Of a stretch of 54,395 nt of DNA, positions 1 to 7,144 are shown in pieces. Below the pieces are notes generated by a model that saw nothing but the letters and a program-made list of their open reading frames with translations, was not told the origin of the DNA and did no database searches. The position numbers and the translations under genes are program-made. Source of the stretch: Candidatus Merdivicinus intestinavium (lineage in GTDB: Bacteria > Bacillota > Clostridia > Oscillospirales > Ruminococcaceae); contig DVFM01000056.1 of NCBI GenBank assembly GCA_018713245.1, forward strand, positions 1 through 54,395, written 5' to 3'. Positions within the stretch are counted from its first letter, which is position 1. Every line of letters starts with the position of its first letter.

Positions 1-63
1 GTCGATATCATCCTGTATTTCCGCAATAAACGGCTGGATGCGATCGCTGACCGCAAGAACTAA
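1..63 (+). CDS. C-terminal end of an unknown protein (partial)
   Basis: Only the last 20 codons lie in the window, ending in TAA. The peptide ends in a charged tail (FRNKRLDAIADRKN) preceded by a short hydrophobic stretch. Fifteen bases separate it from the ferredoxin gene, and the ribosome site of that gene starts at the stop codon, so the two are probably cotranscribed. In Clostridia such small ferredoxins often sit in clusters with hydrogenase or sensor genes, but nothing in this fragment identifies it. Confidence 0.6.
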   Translation, partial: VDIILYFRNKRLDAIADRKN

Positions 64-78
64 GGAGGTAATTTCCAT

Positions 79-321
79 ATGAAACTTACCGTTTGTCTCG
101 GCAGCTCCTGCCATGTGCGGGGTTCTCATCAGGTCCTGGAAACCATCCAGCGCCTGATTCAGGAAAATCATCTGGAGGACAAAATCACGCTGGCCGCCTC
201 CTTCTGCACGGGGAACTGTGAAAAAGGCGTTTGCGTGACAATTGACGGCACGCTGTTTACCTTCACGCCGGAAACCACAGAGGAGCTGTTCCGCAAGGAA
301 ATTCTTGCCAAATTAAACTGA
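79..321 (+). CDS. Thioredoxin-like [2Fe-2S] ferredoxin (NuoE/HndA-type)
   Basis: An 80-residue protein of the thioredoxin-like [2Fe-2S] ferredoxin family, which carries electrons for NADH dehydrogenase and hydrogenase-type complexes. Four cysteines sit as CLGSSC (residues 6-11) and CTGNC (43-47), the spacing expected for one [2Fe-2S] cluster. It is the bare ferredoxin domain, without the N-terminal helical part of full NuoE. The ATG has a strong GGAGG site 9 bases upstream, directly after the previous stop codon, so it is the last gene of an operon entering from the left. A strong hairpin terminator follows. The redox partner lies outside the window; a hydrogenase is plausible but is inferred only from typical neighbourhoods. 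Confidence 0.85.
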   Translation: MKLTVCLGSSCHVRGSHQVLETIQRLIQENHLEDKITLAASFCTGNCEKGVCVTIDGTLFTFTPETTEELFRKEILAKLN

Positions 322-355
322 GACCTGCTTCGGCACGTGTCCCGCAGCTTTAAAA

Positions 356-395
356 GACGGCATGGCCATTTTCGGCCATGCCGTCCTCTGTTTTT
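356..395 (+). terminator. Intrinsic terminator after the ferredoxin gene
   Basis: A perfect 12-bp stem (356-367 with 374-385, loop ATTTTC) is followed by CTCTGTTTTT on the plus strand. On the minus strand it is followed by TTTTAAAG, so it may also stop csoR transcription. Confidence 0.85.
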
Positions 396-404
396 GGGCG
401 CAGA

Positions 405-448
405 AATGCCTCCCGCTGCATCTTTTTCCGCAGCGGGAGGCATTTTTT
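405..448. terminator. Second hairpin between the ferredoxin and csoR genes
   Basis: A perfect 14-bp stem (405-418 with 431-444) is followed by TTTT on the plus strand. It lies 20 bases past the csoR stop codon and, with the hairpin at 356-385, isolates the two convergent genes. Confidence 0.7.
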
Positions 449-462
449 CGTTTGTTTATTCC

Positions 463-738
463 TTACTGCATATTTGCGAAGCGCTCCACGGCTTTGGTGA
501 AGTTTTCGATTGTCTTGTCCGCATCGCCGTGTTCGATTCCGTCCTTCACGCAGTGCTTGATGTGCCCTTCCAGGACCACCTGGCCCGCCTTGTTCAGAGC
601 CGATTTCGCCGCGCTGATCTGAGAAAGGATGTCCTCGCAGGGGACGTCCTCGTCCACCATCCGGTCAATCGCCTGCACCTGCCCGATGATTTTTTTCAGC
701 CTGCGGTGCAGATTTTCCGCGTCCATGCATTGTCTCAT
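463..738 (-). CDS. csoR: CsoR-family copper-sensing transcriptional repressor
   Basis: A 91-residue all-helical repressor of the CsoR/RcnR/FrmR family. The copper ligands of true CsoR are present: Cys34, His59 and Cys63 (in EGHIKHC), matching the C-H-C pattern of copper sensors. The reading frame continues further upstream, but the ATG at 738 has GGAGGG 8 bases before it and a consensus promoter lies just beyond, so this start was chosen. It is divergent from the metal-transporting ATPase at 990. A CsoR-type GC-tract palindrome lies in that pump promoter, so the regulator probably releases the pump gene when Cu(I) binds. Its own promoter shows no such palindrome. Confidence 0.9.
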   Translation of the reverse strand: MRQCMDAENLHRRLKKIIGQVQAIDRMVDEDVPCEDILSQISAAKSALNKAGQVVLEGHIKHCVKDGIEHGDADKTIENFTKAVERFANMQ

Positions 739-772
739 TCCAATCCCTCCTCTGCTCGATGGACATGTGTTC

Positions 773-801
773 ATTATATGCAAAACGGAGGGTTTTGTCA
801 A
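773..801 (-). promoter_or_regulatory. csoR promoter
   Basis: TTGACA (801-796) and TATAAT (778-773) are separated by 17 bp, a full consensus promoter reading toward csoR. It fixes the start at 738, because the upstream in-frame codons would not be transcribed. Confidence 0.85.
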
Positions 802-922
802 GAAGCGGCGTTCAGGGAACCCGCGGCCCCTGCAATAACGAACACGACTATTGTTCATACAGCCAACCGGCGGATTTCGCCGAATACGGCGCACCATTTT
901 TTTGATTTTTTCATCTGCCTCC

Positions 923-951
923 TTGACAACTGATACCCCTGGGGGTATAAT
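923..951 (+). promoter_or_regulatory. Metal-pump promoter with embedded CsoR-type operator
   Basis: TTGACA (923-928) and TATAAT (946-951) are 17 bp apart. The spacer and -10 box contain the near-perfect palindrome ATACCCCTGGGGGTAT (933-948), the A/T-flanked C-tract/G-tract form known for CsoR operators. A further half-like ATACCCCC lies at 958-965. A repressor bound here would cover the -10 box. Confidence 0.85.
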
Positions 952-989
952 ATACGCATACCCCCATATGTATGAAAGGAAGGCGCGGT

Positions 990-2873
990 ATGAAATCCCT
1001 GATGAAAAAGCTGGAGCATCTGCTGGAACTGGGCGGAACCAAAAAGGACATTGTCCTCCTGACGATTTCCGGAATCAGCCTTGTCGTCAGCATCTTTGAC
1101 CTGGTTCCCCTCCCCTTTGACGCGGCGTGGGCGGCCATTATTCTCTGCGGCATCCCCATCATTCTGGAAGCGGTAATCGGGCTCGTGACAGCCTTCGACA
1201 TCAAAGCGGACGTGCTGGTGTCGCTGGCGCTGATCGCATCCGTCTGCATCGGCGAGGATTTTGCCGCCGGGGAAGTGGCGTTCATCATGCAGCTGGGCGC
1301 GCTGCTGGAGGACCTGACGGTGGCGAAGGCGCGGGCCGGCATCGAAAAACTGGTTCATCTCACCCCCCAGACGGCGCGGGTACTGCGGCACGGCGGGGAG
1401 GAGGTCATTCCCGCGGAGGATGTTCAGGTGGGCGACCTGCTGCGGGTCCTTCCCGGAGAGACGGTCCCGGTGGACGGCGTGATTACCAAAGGCCAGACCT
1501 CCATCAACCAGGCTGTTATGACCGGAGAATCCCTGCCTGTGGACAAATCCGCCGGGGACGAAGTGTCCAGCGGGACGGTAAACCAGTTCGGCGCCTTTGA
1601 GATGGAGGCCAGAAAAGTCGGCGAGGACAGCTCCATCCAGCGGATGATCCGCCTGGTCCAGTCCGCCGACGCCGGAAAGGCAAAAATCGTCGGGCTGGCG
1701 GACCGCTGGGCCACCTGGATTGTCGTCATCGCCCTTACGGCCGCAGCTCTTACCTGGCTCATTTCCGGGGAAGTCATCCGGGCGGTCACCATTCTGGTCG
1801 TTTTTTGTCCCTGCGCGCTGGTCCTGGCCACGCCCACCGCCATCATGGCGGCAATCGGCAATGCCACCAGGCACGGCTTTCTGGTCCGGGAAGGGGACGC
1901 GCTGGAGCGTCTTGCCAAAGTGACCCGCATCACCTTTGACAAAACGGGTACCCTGACCTTCGGCGCCCCCAAAGTGACGGAAATCAAAAGCCTTTCCGAC
2001 GATTACTCAGAGGACGGCCTTTACCGCCTGGCGGCAGCCGCCGAGCAGCTGTCCGAGCATCCTCTGGGCAAGGCGGTAGTGCAGTGCCGCCGCGAATCGA
2101 ACGGGGAGCCCCTTCCCCCTGCTGCGGAATTCCGCATGATCCCGGGACAGGGCGTGTCCGCCTCGGTGGAAGGGCACAGCGTTATGGCGGGGAACGCCAA
2201 AATGCTGGCGGAAAACCATGTTCTGCTGCCGGAAAGCGCCAAGGCAGAAGCGGCGCGGCATCAGGAGAAGGGCCGCACCGTCATCTATCTCGCCGTTGAC
2301 GGCAAACCGGCCGGCTATCTGGTCCTGGCGGACACGCTGCGCCCGGAAAGCGCCGCCATGGTCCGCAGCCTGCATCAGATGGGCGTCCGGCCGGTACTGC
2401 TGACCGGCGATCACAAAAACGCCGCCGCAGCCATTGCCGGACAGCTCCGCATGGAAGAAGTGCACGCGGACTGCCTGCCGGAGGATAAGCTCCGCTGGAT
2501 CGGCAGCTATCAGGCGCAGCAGCAGGCGGTCTGCATGATCGGAGACGGGATCAACGACGCGCCCGCCCTGAAAAAAGCGGATGTGGGCATCGCCATGGGC
2601 GGCGTGGGGAGTGATATCGCAGTGGACGCCGCCGACATCGCGCTGGTTGACGACGAAATTCGGGAGCTCCCCCATCTGGTAGCCCTGTCCAGAAGGATGA
2701 TGACGGTTATCAAACTGAACCTGACCTTCTCCATGGCGCTGAACTTCCTCGCCATCGCCCTTGCCATCACCGGTATTCTCAATCCCGTGGTAGGCGCTCT
2801 GGTACATAACGCTGGGTCGGTCCTGGTTATCATCAATTCGGCGCTTCTGCTGAAATGGCGAAAAAAATCCTGA
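990..2873 (+). CDS. P1B-type heavy-metal transporting ATPase
   Basis: A 627-residue membrane pump that exports metal ions at the cost of ATP. It lacks the N-terminal metal-binding domain of many CopA/CadA proteins. Visible motifs are TGES (178-181, actuator), CPC in the metal-binding helix (273-275), DKTGT with the phosphorylated Asp317, SEHPLGKAV, and GDGINDAPAL near residue 520. The last helix contains HNAGSVLVIINS, unlike the MxxSS signature of classical CopA, so the ion cannot be read with certainty. Copper is suggested by the CsoR operator in the promoter. The ATG at 990 has AAGGAAGG upstream; an earlier in-frame ATG at 972 lies too close to the predicted transcription start. A terminator hairpin follows. 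Confidence 0.88.
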   Translation: MKSLMKKLEHLLELGGTKKDIVLLTISGISLVVSIFDLVPLPFDAAWAAIILCGIPIILEAVIGLVTAFDIKADVLVSLALIASVCIGEDFAAGEVAFIMQLGALLEDLTVAKARAGIEKLVHLTPQTARVLRHGGEEVIPAEDVQVGDLLRVLPGETVPVDGVITKGQTSINQAVMTGESLPVDKSAGDEVSSGTVNQFGAFEMEARKVGEDSSIQRMIRLVQSADAGKAKIVGLADRWATWIVVIALTAAALTWLISGEVIRAVTILVVFCPCALVLATPTAIMAAIGNATRHGFLVREGDALERLAKVTRITFDKTGTLTFGAPKVTEIKSLSDDYSEDGLYRLAAAAEQLSEHPLGKAVVQCRRESNGEPLPPAAEFRMIPGQGVSASVEGHSVMAGNAKMLAENHVLLPESAKAEAARHQEKGRTVIYLAVDGKPAGYLVLADTLRPESAAMVRSLHQMGVRPVLLTGDHKNAAAAIAGQLRMEEVHADCLPEDKLRWIGSYQAQQQAVCMIGDGINDAPALKKADVGIAMGGVGSDIAVDAADIALVDDEIRELPHLVALSRRMMTVIKLNLTFSMALNFLAIALAITGILNPVVGALVHNAGSVLVIINSALLLKWRKKS

Positions 2874-2883
2874 TTCTGCCAAA

Positions 2884-2920
2884 AATCCCCGGCTGTTCCG
2901 CAAGGGCGCAGCCGGGGATT
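2884..2920. terminator. Bidirectional terminator between the metal pump and the pilT operon
   Basis: A perfect 12-bp stem (2884-2895 with 2909-2920). On the minus strand it is followed by TTT and serves the gene ending at 2923; it also stops plus-strand transcription from the pump. Confidence 0.8.
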
Positions 2921-2922
2921 GA

Positions 2923-3708
2923 TTATTCTCCGCGGTATTTCCGGATAGCAAAATATACCAGCACGGCCAGCGCTGCCGCCGTCAGCCCCAGCATGGGGAA
3001 GTAGATGGAAGAGGAGAGCTTTCCGACCGCCGGATGGCTCATCAGGCACAGGCCGCCGAACACCACAGCCCCCAGCAGGCTGACAAGAATGCCTGCCGTG
3101 CTGCGGTCGGCGCGCATCTGCGGCGCAACCTCGGACTGCTCCATCCGCTGCAGGACGGAAATCAGCTCCTCCTCCCCTTCCAGCCCTCTGGGCAGAATGA
3201 AGGTGCGGGTTCCCTCCCCGCCGTTTGGATAACGGACCCGGCAGACCGCAGCCCAGCTGTTCCGCCGCTCCCGAATATGTTCCGCAGACAAAAGCCGGAT
3301 GCCGTTTGCCTGTATCCACGAAGGGACCTCTCCCTCCGGAATCTGATCCAGCAGCTTTTGGACCCGGAGCGCCGCGCCGATTTGAGAAAAAATATCCCGG
3401 CGCGCGGGGGCAAACTGCCGCAGATCCGCCGCAAAAAGCTGCTCTTCACTGTCCTGCCAGAAAATCTGCCCGTCACGGAGACTCTTCCGGCCCGTCCGGA
3501 CTGCCAGCCAGATCAGCAGGGCCGTAATCAGGAGGCAGGCCGCCAAAGTCAGCTGCTCCATGGGGAGCCCGCAGCGCAGCCCCAGGACAACGGTTCCCGC
3601 CAAAAGCGCCATGGCGGCCGGGATTCCAATCGCCAGCGGCAGAATGAGCCCCGCCGCATAATGGCTTTTTCCCCCGTCCCGCCGCATGATCCAAACTTTC
3701 TTCTCCAT
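2923..3708 (-). CDS. Predicted four-helix membrane protein of the pilT operon
   Basis: A 261-residue protein of unknown family. Two hydrophobic segments near the N-terminus (about 18-45 and 50-70) and two near the C-terminus (about 205-225 and 235-255) flank a soluble middle of about 130 residues. That middle contains a conserved-looking W(V/I)QANGIRLLSAEHI stretch and a motif with GGEGTRTFILP. The start codon overlaps the pilT stop (TGATG), implying translational coupling. It may anchor or regulate the retraction ATPase at the membrane, but this rests only on position. It is the last gene before a terminator. Confidence 0.75.
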   Translation of the reverse strand: MEKKVWIMRRDGGKSHYAAGLILPLAIGIPAAMALLAGTVVLGLRCGLPMEQLTLAACLLITALLIWLAVRTGRKSLRDGQIFWQDSEEQLFAADLRQFAPARRDIFSQIGAALRVQKLLDQIPEGEVPSWIQANGIRLLSAEHIRERRNSWAAVCRVRYPNGGEGTRTFILPRGLEGEEELISVLQRMEQSEVAPQMRADRSTAGILVSLLGAVVFGGLCLMSHPAVGKLSSSIYFPMLGLTAAALAVLVYFAIRKYRGE

Positions 3709-4766
3709 CAGAGCTTCCGCACCAGCGCGTCCGGGTTGACCGAGTAAAGGAGGGCGTTGTCTTTGGAAATGACGCCGGATTTATAAAGCCGCAGGATATC
3801 CCCGTCCATGGTGCGCATCCCTTCCGACGCACCGGTAAAGAGGACATTGTCGATCTGGTAGGTCTTTCCTTCCCGGATGAGGTTGCGGATGGCGCTGTTG
3901 ACCAGCATGATTTCAAAGGCGGGGACCAGTTTCCCGTCCACCGTCGGAATCAGCTGCTGGGAAACCACCGCTTCCAGCACCATGGAAAGCTGAATCCGGA
4001 CCTGCTGCTGCTGATCGCCGGGGAAAACGTCCACAATGCGGTCCACTGTTTTGGCCGCGCCGATGGTGTGGAGGGTGGACAGCACCAGCTGGCCGGTTTC
4101 CGCTGCGGTAAGCGCGGTCTGAATGGTGTGGAAATCCCGCATTTCCCCAAGCAGGATGACGTCCGGCGACTGCCGCAGGGCGGCGCGGAGGGCCTGCGCA
4201 TAGCTGGCGGTGTCGTGGGAGACTTCCCGCTGGCTCACAATGCTCTTCTTATGGGAATGGAGGAACTCAATGGGGTCCTCGATGGTGATGACGTGGCTGC
4301 GGCGGGTGTTGTTGATTCGGTCGATGATGCAGGCCAGGGTAGTGGATTTCCCGCTGCCCGCCGAACCGGTAATCAGCACCAGCCCTTTCTTTTTGGCGGA
4401 CAGCTCCACCACCGTTTCCGGAATATTCAGCGTGCGGTAATCCGGGAGGCTGAAATACACCGCCCGCAGCACCGCCGCCAGGGAATTCCGCTGTTTATAG
4501 GCGTTGCAGCGGAATCTGCCCAACCCCGGGATGGAAAAGGAAAAGTCGTCGTCGCCCTCCCGGTTCAGGATGTCCATCCCGCGGCTGCCTTCCAGCTCGT
4601 AAATCTGCCGGATGAGGGATTCCGTCGCCTCCGGCATCAGCCGCTCCGCGTCCACCGGCTCAATCACGTCGTTAATCTTAAAAGCCATCGGAAAGCCGGA
4701 TACGATGAAAATATCCGACGCCTTTCGCTCGATTGCCACTTGCAGAGCTTGCATCATATCATTCAT
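3708..4766 (-). CDS. pilT: PilT-family type IV pilus ATPase
   Basis: A hexameric secretion ATPase of the PilT (pilus retraction) branch, 352 residues from the chosen start. The Walker A motif is GSAGSGKST (134-142), Walker B DVILLGEMRD starts at 202, and the His box is STLHTIGAAKT (230-240). The C-terminus has the PilT-type AIRNLIREGKT. The frame is open 49 codons further, to an ATG overlapping the acetyltransferase stop (TAATG). However, a good promoter lies inside that stretch and the added residues look non-coding, so ATG 4766 was preferred; its ribosome site is weak. No PilB-type extension ATPase lies in the window. The pilus-like genes upstream on the same strand are the likely partners. 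Confidence 0.88.
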   Translation of the reverse strand: MNDMMQALQVAIERKASDIFIVSGFPMAFKINDVIEPVDAERLMPEATESLIRQIYELEGSRGMDILNREGDDDFSFSIPGLGRFRCNAYKQRNSLAAVLRAVYFSLPDYRTLNIPETVVELSAKKKGLVLITGSAGSGKSTTLACIIDRINNTRRSHVITIEDPIEFLHSHKKSIVSQREVSHDTASYAQALRAALRQSPDVILLGEMRDFHTIQTALTAAETGQLVLSTLHTIGAAKTVDRIVDVFPGDQQQQVRIQLSMVLEAVVSQQLIPTVDGKLVPAFEIMLVNSAIRNLIREGKTYQIDNVLFTGASEGMRTMDGDILRLYKSGVISKDNALLYSVNPDALVRKL

Positions 4767-4860
4767 AAAAAATACCATGCCGACCGTTTCACTGTCGGCA
4801 CAGATAGAAAGAGTGCAGACATCCGGTCGCCTTTCACATAAATTCGGCCTGAGGAGAAGC
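4767..4860 (-). promoter_or_regulatory. Structured pilT leader with competing hairpins
   Basis: The predicted leader can form two exclusive hairpins sharing the segment 4793-4801. One is a 7-bp stem (4800-4794 with 4784-4778) followed a few bases later by TTTTTT (4772-4767). The other is a 9-bp stem with one mismatch (4821-4813 with 4801-4793). This resembles an attenuator; no known riboswitch core was recognised. Confidence 0.45.
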
Positions 4861-4889
4861 ATATTACAACGCGCGTCAAGGCGAGTCAA
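4861..4889 (-). promoter_or_regulatory. Internal promoter for pilT
   Basis: TTGACT (4889-4884) and TAATAT (4866-4861) are 17 bp apart, just downstream of the acetyltransferase stop codon. It lets pilT be expressed apart from the upstream operon. Confidence 0.75.
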
Positions 4890-4912
4890 AAACCTCTCCC
4901 GGAGTTTAAGCA

Positions 4913-5383
4913 TTAGCCGCCTATTTTACAGATATCCGGCGCAAAATCTTCGACAGGTGCCGGAAAAGGCTTTGCCAAATGAATCTCTCCTTCATCCCGG
5001 TACCCTAATTTTCGGTACAATGCTTGCGCTATATCATTGTCATCCCCCGTCAGCAGGATAATTTCATGAAACGAAAAATTTTTCACACAATAGTTTTCTG
5101 CAAATAAAAGCATTTCTTTTGCAATCCCACGCCTGCGAAAACCCGGCTTCACATAAAGCTCCGTTATTTCAGGCATATATTCCTCATAACAAAACGATTT
5201 CTTCAGTTGGACACATAGGAAACCGGCAAGAATCTCCGCTTCCTCATCTACGATAACAATTTCCTGCCGGTTATGCAATAGCGATTCCTTAACCGCCTCC
5301 AGGCATGTCTCACCGTCTCCGTTAAATTCAGCATTCAATATTTCCAGTTGTTCCGCATCCCTTACCGTAGCGAAACGTACCAT
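4913..5383 (-). CDS. GNAT-family N-acetyltransferase
   Basis: A 156-residue acetyltransferase of the Gcn5-related fold, transferring an acetyl group from acetyl-CoA to an unknown amine. Motif A is visible as ELYVKPGFRRRGIAKEML (about residues 74-91), containing the R-x-x-G-x-A pyrophosphate loop. A later DNDIAQALYRKLGYRDEGE segment is typical of motif B. The ATG has AAAGGAGGAG upstream. It sits between the pilin-like genes and pilT, 36 bases from one neighbour. Its base composition is clearly AT-richer than the flanking genes, suggesting a later insertion. General form resembles aminoglycoside acetyltransferases, but the substrate cannot be read. Confidence 0.85.
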   Translation of the reverse strand: MVRFATVRDAEQLEILNAEFNGDGETCLEAVKESLLHNRQEIVIVDEEAEILAGFLCVQLKKSFCYEEYMPEITELYVKPGFRRRGIAKEMLLFAENYCVKNFSFHEIILLTGDDNDIAQALYRKLGYRDEGEIHLAKPFPAPVEDFAPDICKIGG

Positions 5384-5419
5384 ACAAGTCTCCTCCTTTT
5401 GCGAATATGCCGCAGCCGT

Positions 5420-5857
5420 CTACTGTCCGTCCCAGACATCCAAATGCTCCTCTTCCCAGACCGTGTTATCCTCGGTTTGGCGGGCTGTTACGGCATATTC
5501 CCCGTTTTCAATCCGAACCCGCAGCCGGTAGACCCGCGTGCCGTCCACCGGGATTTCCAAATCTCCCGTTAAAGCGCCTTCTTCCTCCGACACGGAAAAA
5601 CCGGCAGCCTCCAGCGCCTCCTCGCCGGGCATCGCCGAAAGCGCTTCGTCCAGCCGGGCGAGGGCTTCTTCCGCGCGGGTGTCCGCCGCGTAATAAGCCT
5701 GCACCATCTGGGCCGACCGCTGGGTCAGACGGTGGTCCGCCCGGGCCGTCATATAGGCCAGCACCCCGAAAACGGTCAGGCACAGCACCACAAACACCAT
5801 CAGCAGCGAGGAAATCCCCACGCCGAACGGGGCGGCTTCCTTTTTTTTCGCGCTCAT
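5420..5857 (-). CDS. Small pilin-like membrane protein
   Basis: A 145-residue protein with one hydrophobic helix (about 14-36) followed by an extracytoplasmic domain with charged helices and a C-terminal beta-rich part. Its layout is that of minor pilin-like or assembly proteins, but it lacks a classical prepilin cleavage motif. Start and stop overlap the neighbour by four bases (ATGA), so it is cotranslated with the pilin-like gene upstream. It is the last of the tightly packed GspF operon before the acetyltransferase gene. Function is inferred from context only. Confidence 0.7.
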   Translation of the reverse strand: MSAKKKEAAPFGVGISSLLMVFVVLCLTVFGVLAYMTARADHRLTQRSAQMVQAYYAADTRAEEALARLDEALSAMPGEEALEAAGFSVSEEEGALTGDLEIPVDGTRVYRLRVRIENGEYAVTARQTEDNTVWEEEHLDVWDGQ

Positions 5858-6264
5858 CGCGCCCCCTCCTTTTCCGGCCGGTATCGCGCGGTGTCCAGGG
5901 TAAACAGCGGTTCCGTTTCCCCCTCCGCCGTCACGGCAATCTCATAGCGGTACAATACCCCCGCCCCGGTCTCTTCCGGGAGGGCGGAAACGTCCAGCCG
6001 GAAAGCGGCCGGCGTTTCGGAGGGATTCCAGTCGGCGTCATAATAGACGGACCATTCCGTTTCGCCGGAGGGAGCGCTTTCCGCCGCAAGGCTCTCCGCC
6101 ATGCTCTGAGCCGCCAAAACGGCCCCGTTTACATCGCGGCTGCGGTTGCTCAGTTCATTCCCCGCCGCAAAAAAACGAACCACCACCGCGGCAGCCAAAG
6201 AAAAGAACAGGATCACCATCGCAAGCTCCAGAAAGAAACTCTGCGCCCGGGTTGGTCGGCTCAT
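5854..6264 (-). CDS. Type IV pilin-like protein
   Basis: A 136-residue protein whose N-terminus resembles type IV pilins: a short basic leader, then SFFLELAMVILFFSLAAAVV with a glutamate (Glu13) just inside the hydrophobic helix, like Glu5 of mature pilins. The usual Gly before the cleavage site is replaced by polar residues, so processing by a prepilin peptidase is uncertain. The remainder is a small beta-rich domain (residues 55-130). It overlaps both neighbours by four bases. Probably a minor pilin of the machine built by the GspF homologue. Confidence 0.72.
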   Translation of the reverse strand: MSRPTRAQSFFLELAMVILFFSLAAAVVVRFFAAGNELSNRSRDVNGAVLAAQSMAESLAAESAPSGETEWSVYYDADWNPSETPAAFRLDVSALPEETGAGVLYRYEIAVTAEGETEPLFTLDTARYRPEKEGAR

Positions 6265-6758
6265 GATTCCAGCCCCCCTTCGCTCCGCACGGAAACCGTC
6301 AGGCTCATCGTCCCGCCCTCAACGGCTTCGGCTGTCAGCAGGAGCGCATCCCCCTGCCGTTCCATGGAAAAATCCGCGAGTTCTGCCACCTGTTCGCCGT
6401 CATCGGGCGAAAGCTCATCCGCATAACCCGCCACCGCCGCATATTCCCGCAGCCATCCGTCTGCAAAAAACAAAAGCGTTTCATAAGTCTCGCCGTCCAC
6501 TGTTTCGGACAGGCAGAGCACCTGCATGCCGTTGCGCTCTTCCAGCGAAACGCCGCCGGAATGGTCGCCGGCCCGCACCTTGTTGGCCACATAGGACAGG
6601 GAGGAACGAAGGCTGTTGTTTTCCTCCATCCTGCCGGCAATTCCGCGGTAAGCCTTTGCGCCCATCAGGGTCAGCAGCACTGCCAAAAAGGCAAACACGC
6701 CGAAAACGCCGACCATCAGGAAGGTTTCGGCGGAATTCCTGTTTTTATCCCGCAGCAT
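6261..6758 (-). CDS. DUF4860-like pilus-associated protein
   Basis: A 165-residue protein with an N-terminal helix (about 13-38), then a soluble domain beginning LSYVANKVRAGD. This layout fits DUF4860, a family found beside GspF and pilin genes in Clostridia. The frame is open to a TTG at 6785 that overlaps the previous stop, but the ATG at 6758 has GGAAGGAGATGGAG in front and gives the usual short N-terminus. Likely a pilin-like subunit or assembly factor. The overlap with the next gene implies coupled translation. Confidence 0.72.
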   Translation of the reverse strand: MLRDKNRNSAETFLMVGVFGVFAFLAVLLTLMGAKAYRGIAGRMEENNSLRSSLSYVANKVRAGDHSGGVSLEERNGMQVLCLSETVDGETYETLLFFADGWLREYAAVAGYADELSPDDGEQVAELADFSMERQGDALLLTAEAVEGGTMSLTVSVRSEGGLES

Positions 6759-6781
6759 CGGGGCTCCATCTCCTTCCACGG

Positions 6782-7132
6782 TCAAAAGCTGATATCCAGC
6801 CGGGAGCGTCCGCCCTTGGGCACTACCTCAATATAGGGCAGCGTATTGGAACCCATGACGCTGTAGTTGACCACATATTTCTGCGTATCCAGCTGGACGC
6901 CGTAATGCTCGACCAGATAGTCCACATTCTGCGGGTAGCTTCCCTCCGCAGCGTAGCAGCTCACGGCCGCCCGGCGGATGGACTCCTCCGCCATGCGGAG
7001 CTGCTCCGCCTCGACCGTGTCGGAAGCGCTCCACAGCCCCAGCAGGAAGGCCCCCAGAACGGCAAGTCCGCCCGCAGCCGGAAGCCACGCCTTGACCCGG
7101 GTCCAAAAGGTGTCATGCTGATATAAGTGCAT
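6782..7132 (-). CDS. Pseudopilin-like protein (GspG/ComGC-like layout)
   Basis: A 116-residue protein with one membrane helix (about 14-34), then an amphipathic helix. It has RRAAVSCYAAEGSYPQNVDYL, the A-x-x-x-Y-x-x-x-x-G-x-Y-P pattern common in GspG-type pseudopilins and major pilins. No canonical leader peptide is visible. It has AAGGAGG before the ATG and lies 12 bases past the gspF-like gene. In a type II/IV system it would be a candidate main filament subunit; this is inference from the motif and position. Confidence 0.74.
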   Translation of the reverse strand: MHLYQHDTFWTRVKAWLPAAGGLAVLGAFLLGLWSASDTVEAEQLRMAEESIRRAAVSCYAAEGSYPQNVDYLVEHYGVQLDTQKYVVNYSVMGSNTLPYIEVVPKGGRSRLDISF

Positions 7133-7144
7133 CCCGCTCCCTCC

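Noticed and set aside
773-801. A CsoR operator in the csoR promoter.
   Set aside because: The only symmetry there is a short AAAAC/GTTTT pair; it lacks the C-tract/G-tract form seen at 933-948.
4767-4860. A c-di-GMP riboswitch in the pilT leader.
   Set aside because: No GEMM-I or GEMM-II core sequence could be found; only generic competing hairpins are visible.
4767-4913. 49-codon N-terminal extension of PilT starting at an ATG that overlaps the acetyltransferase stop (TAATG).
   Set aside because: A good promoter lies inside this stretch, the residues resemble no PilT, and the fold of the DNA suggests a leader. It stays an alternative because the overlap looks like coupling.
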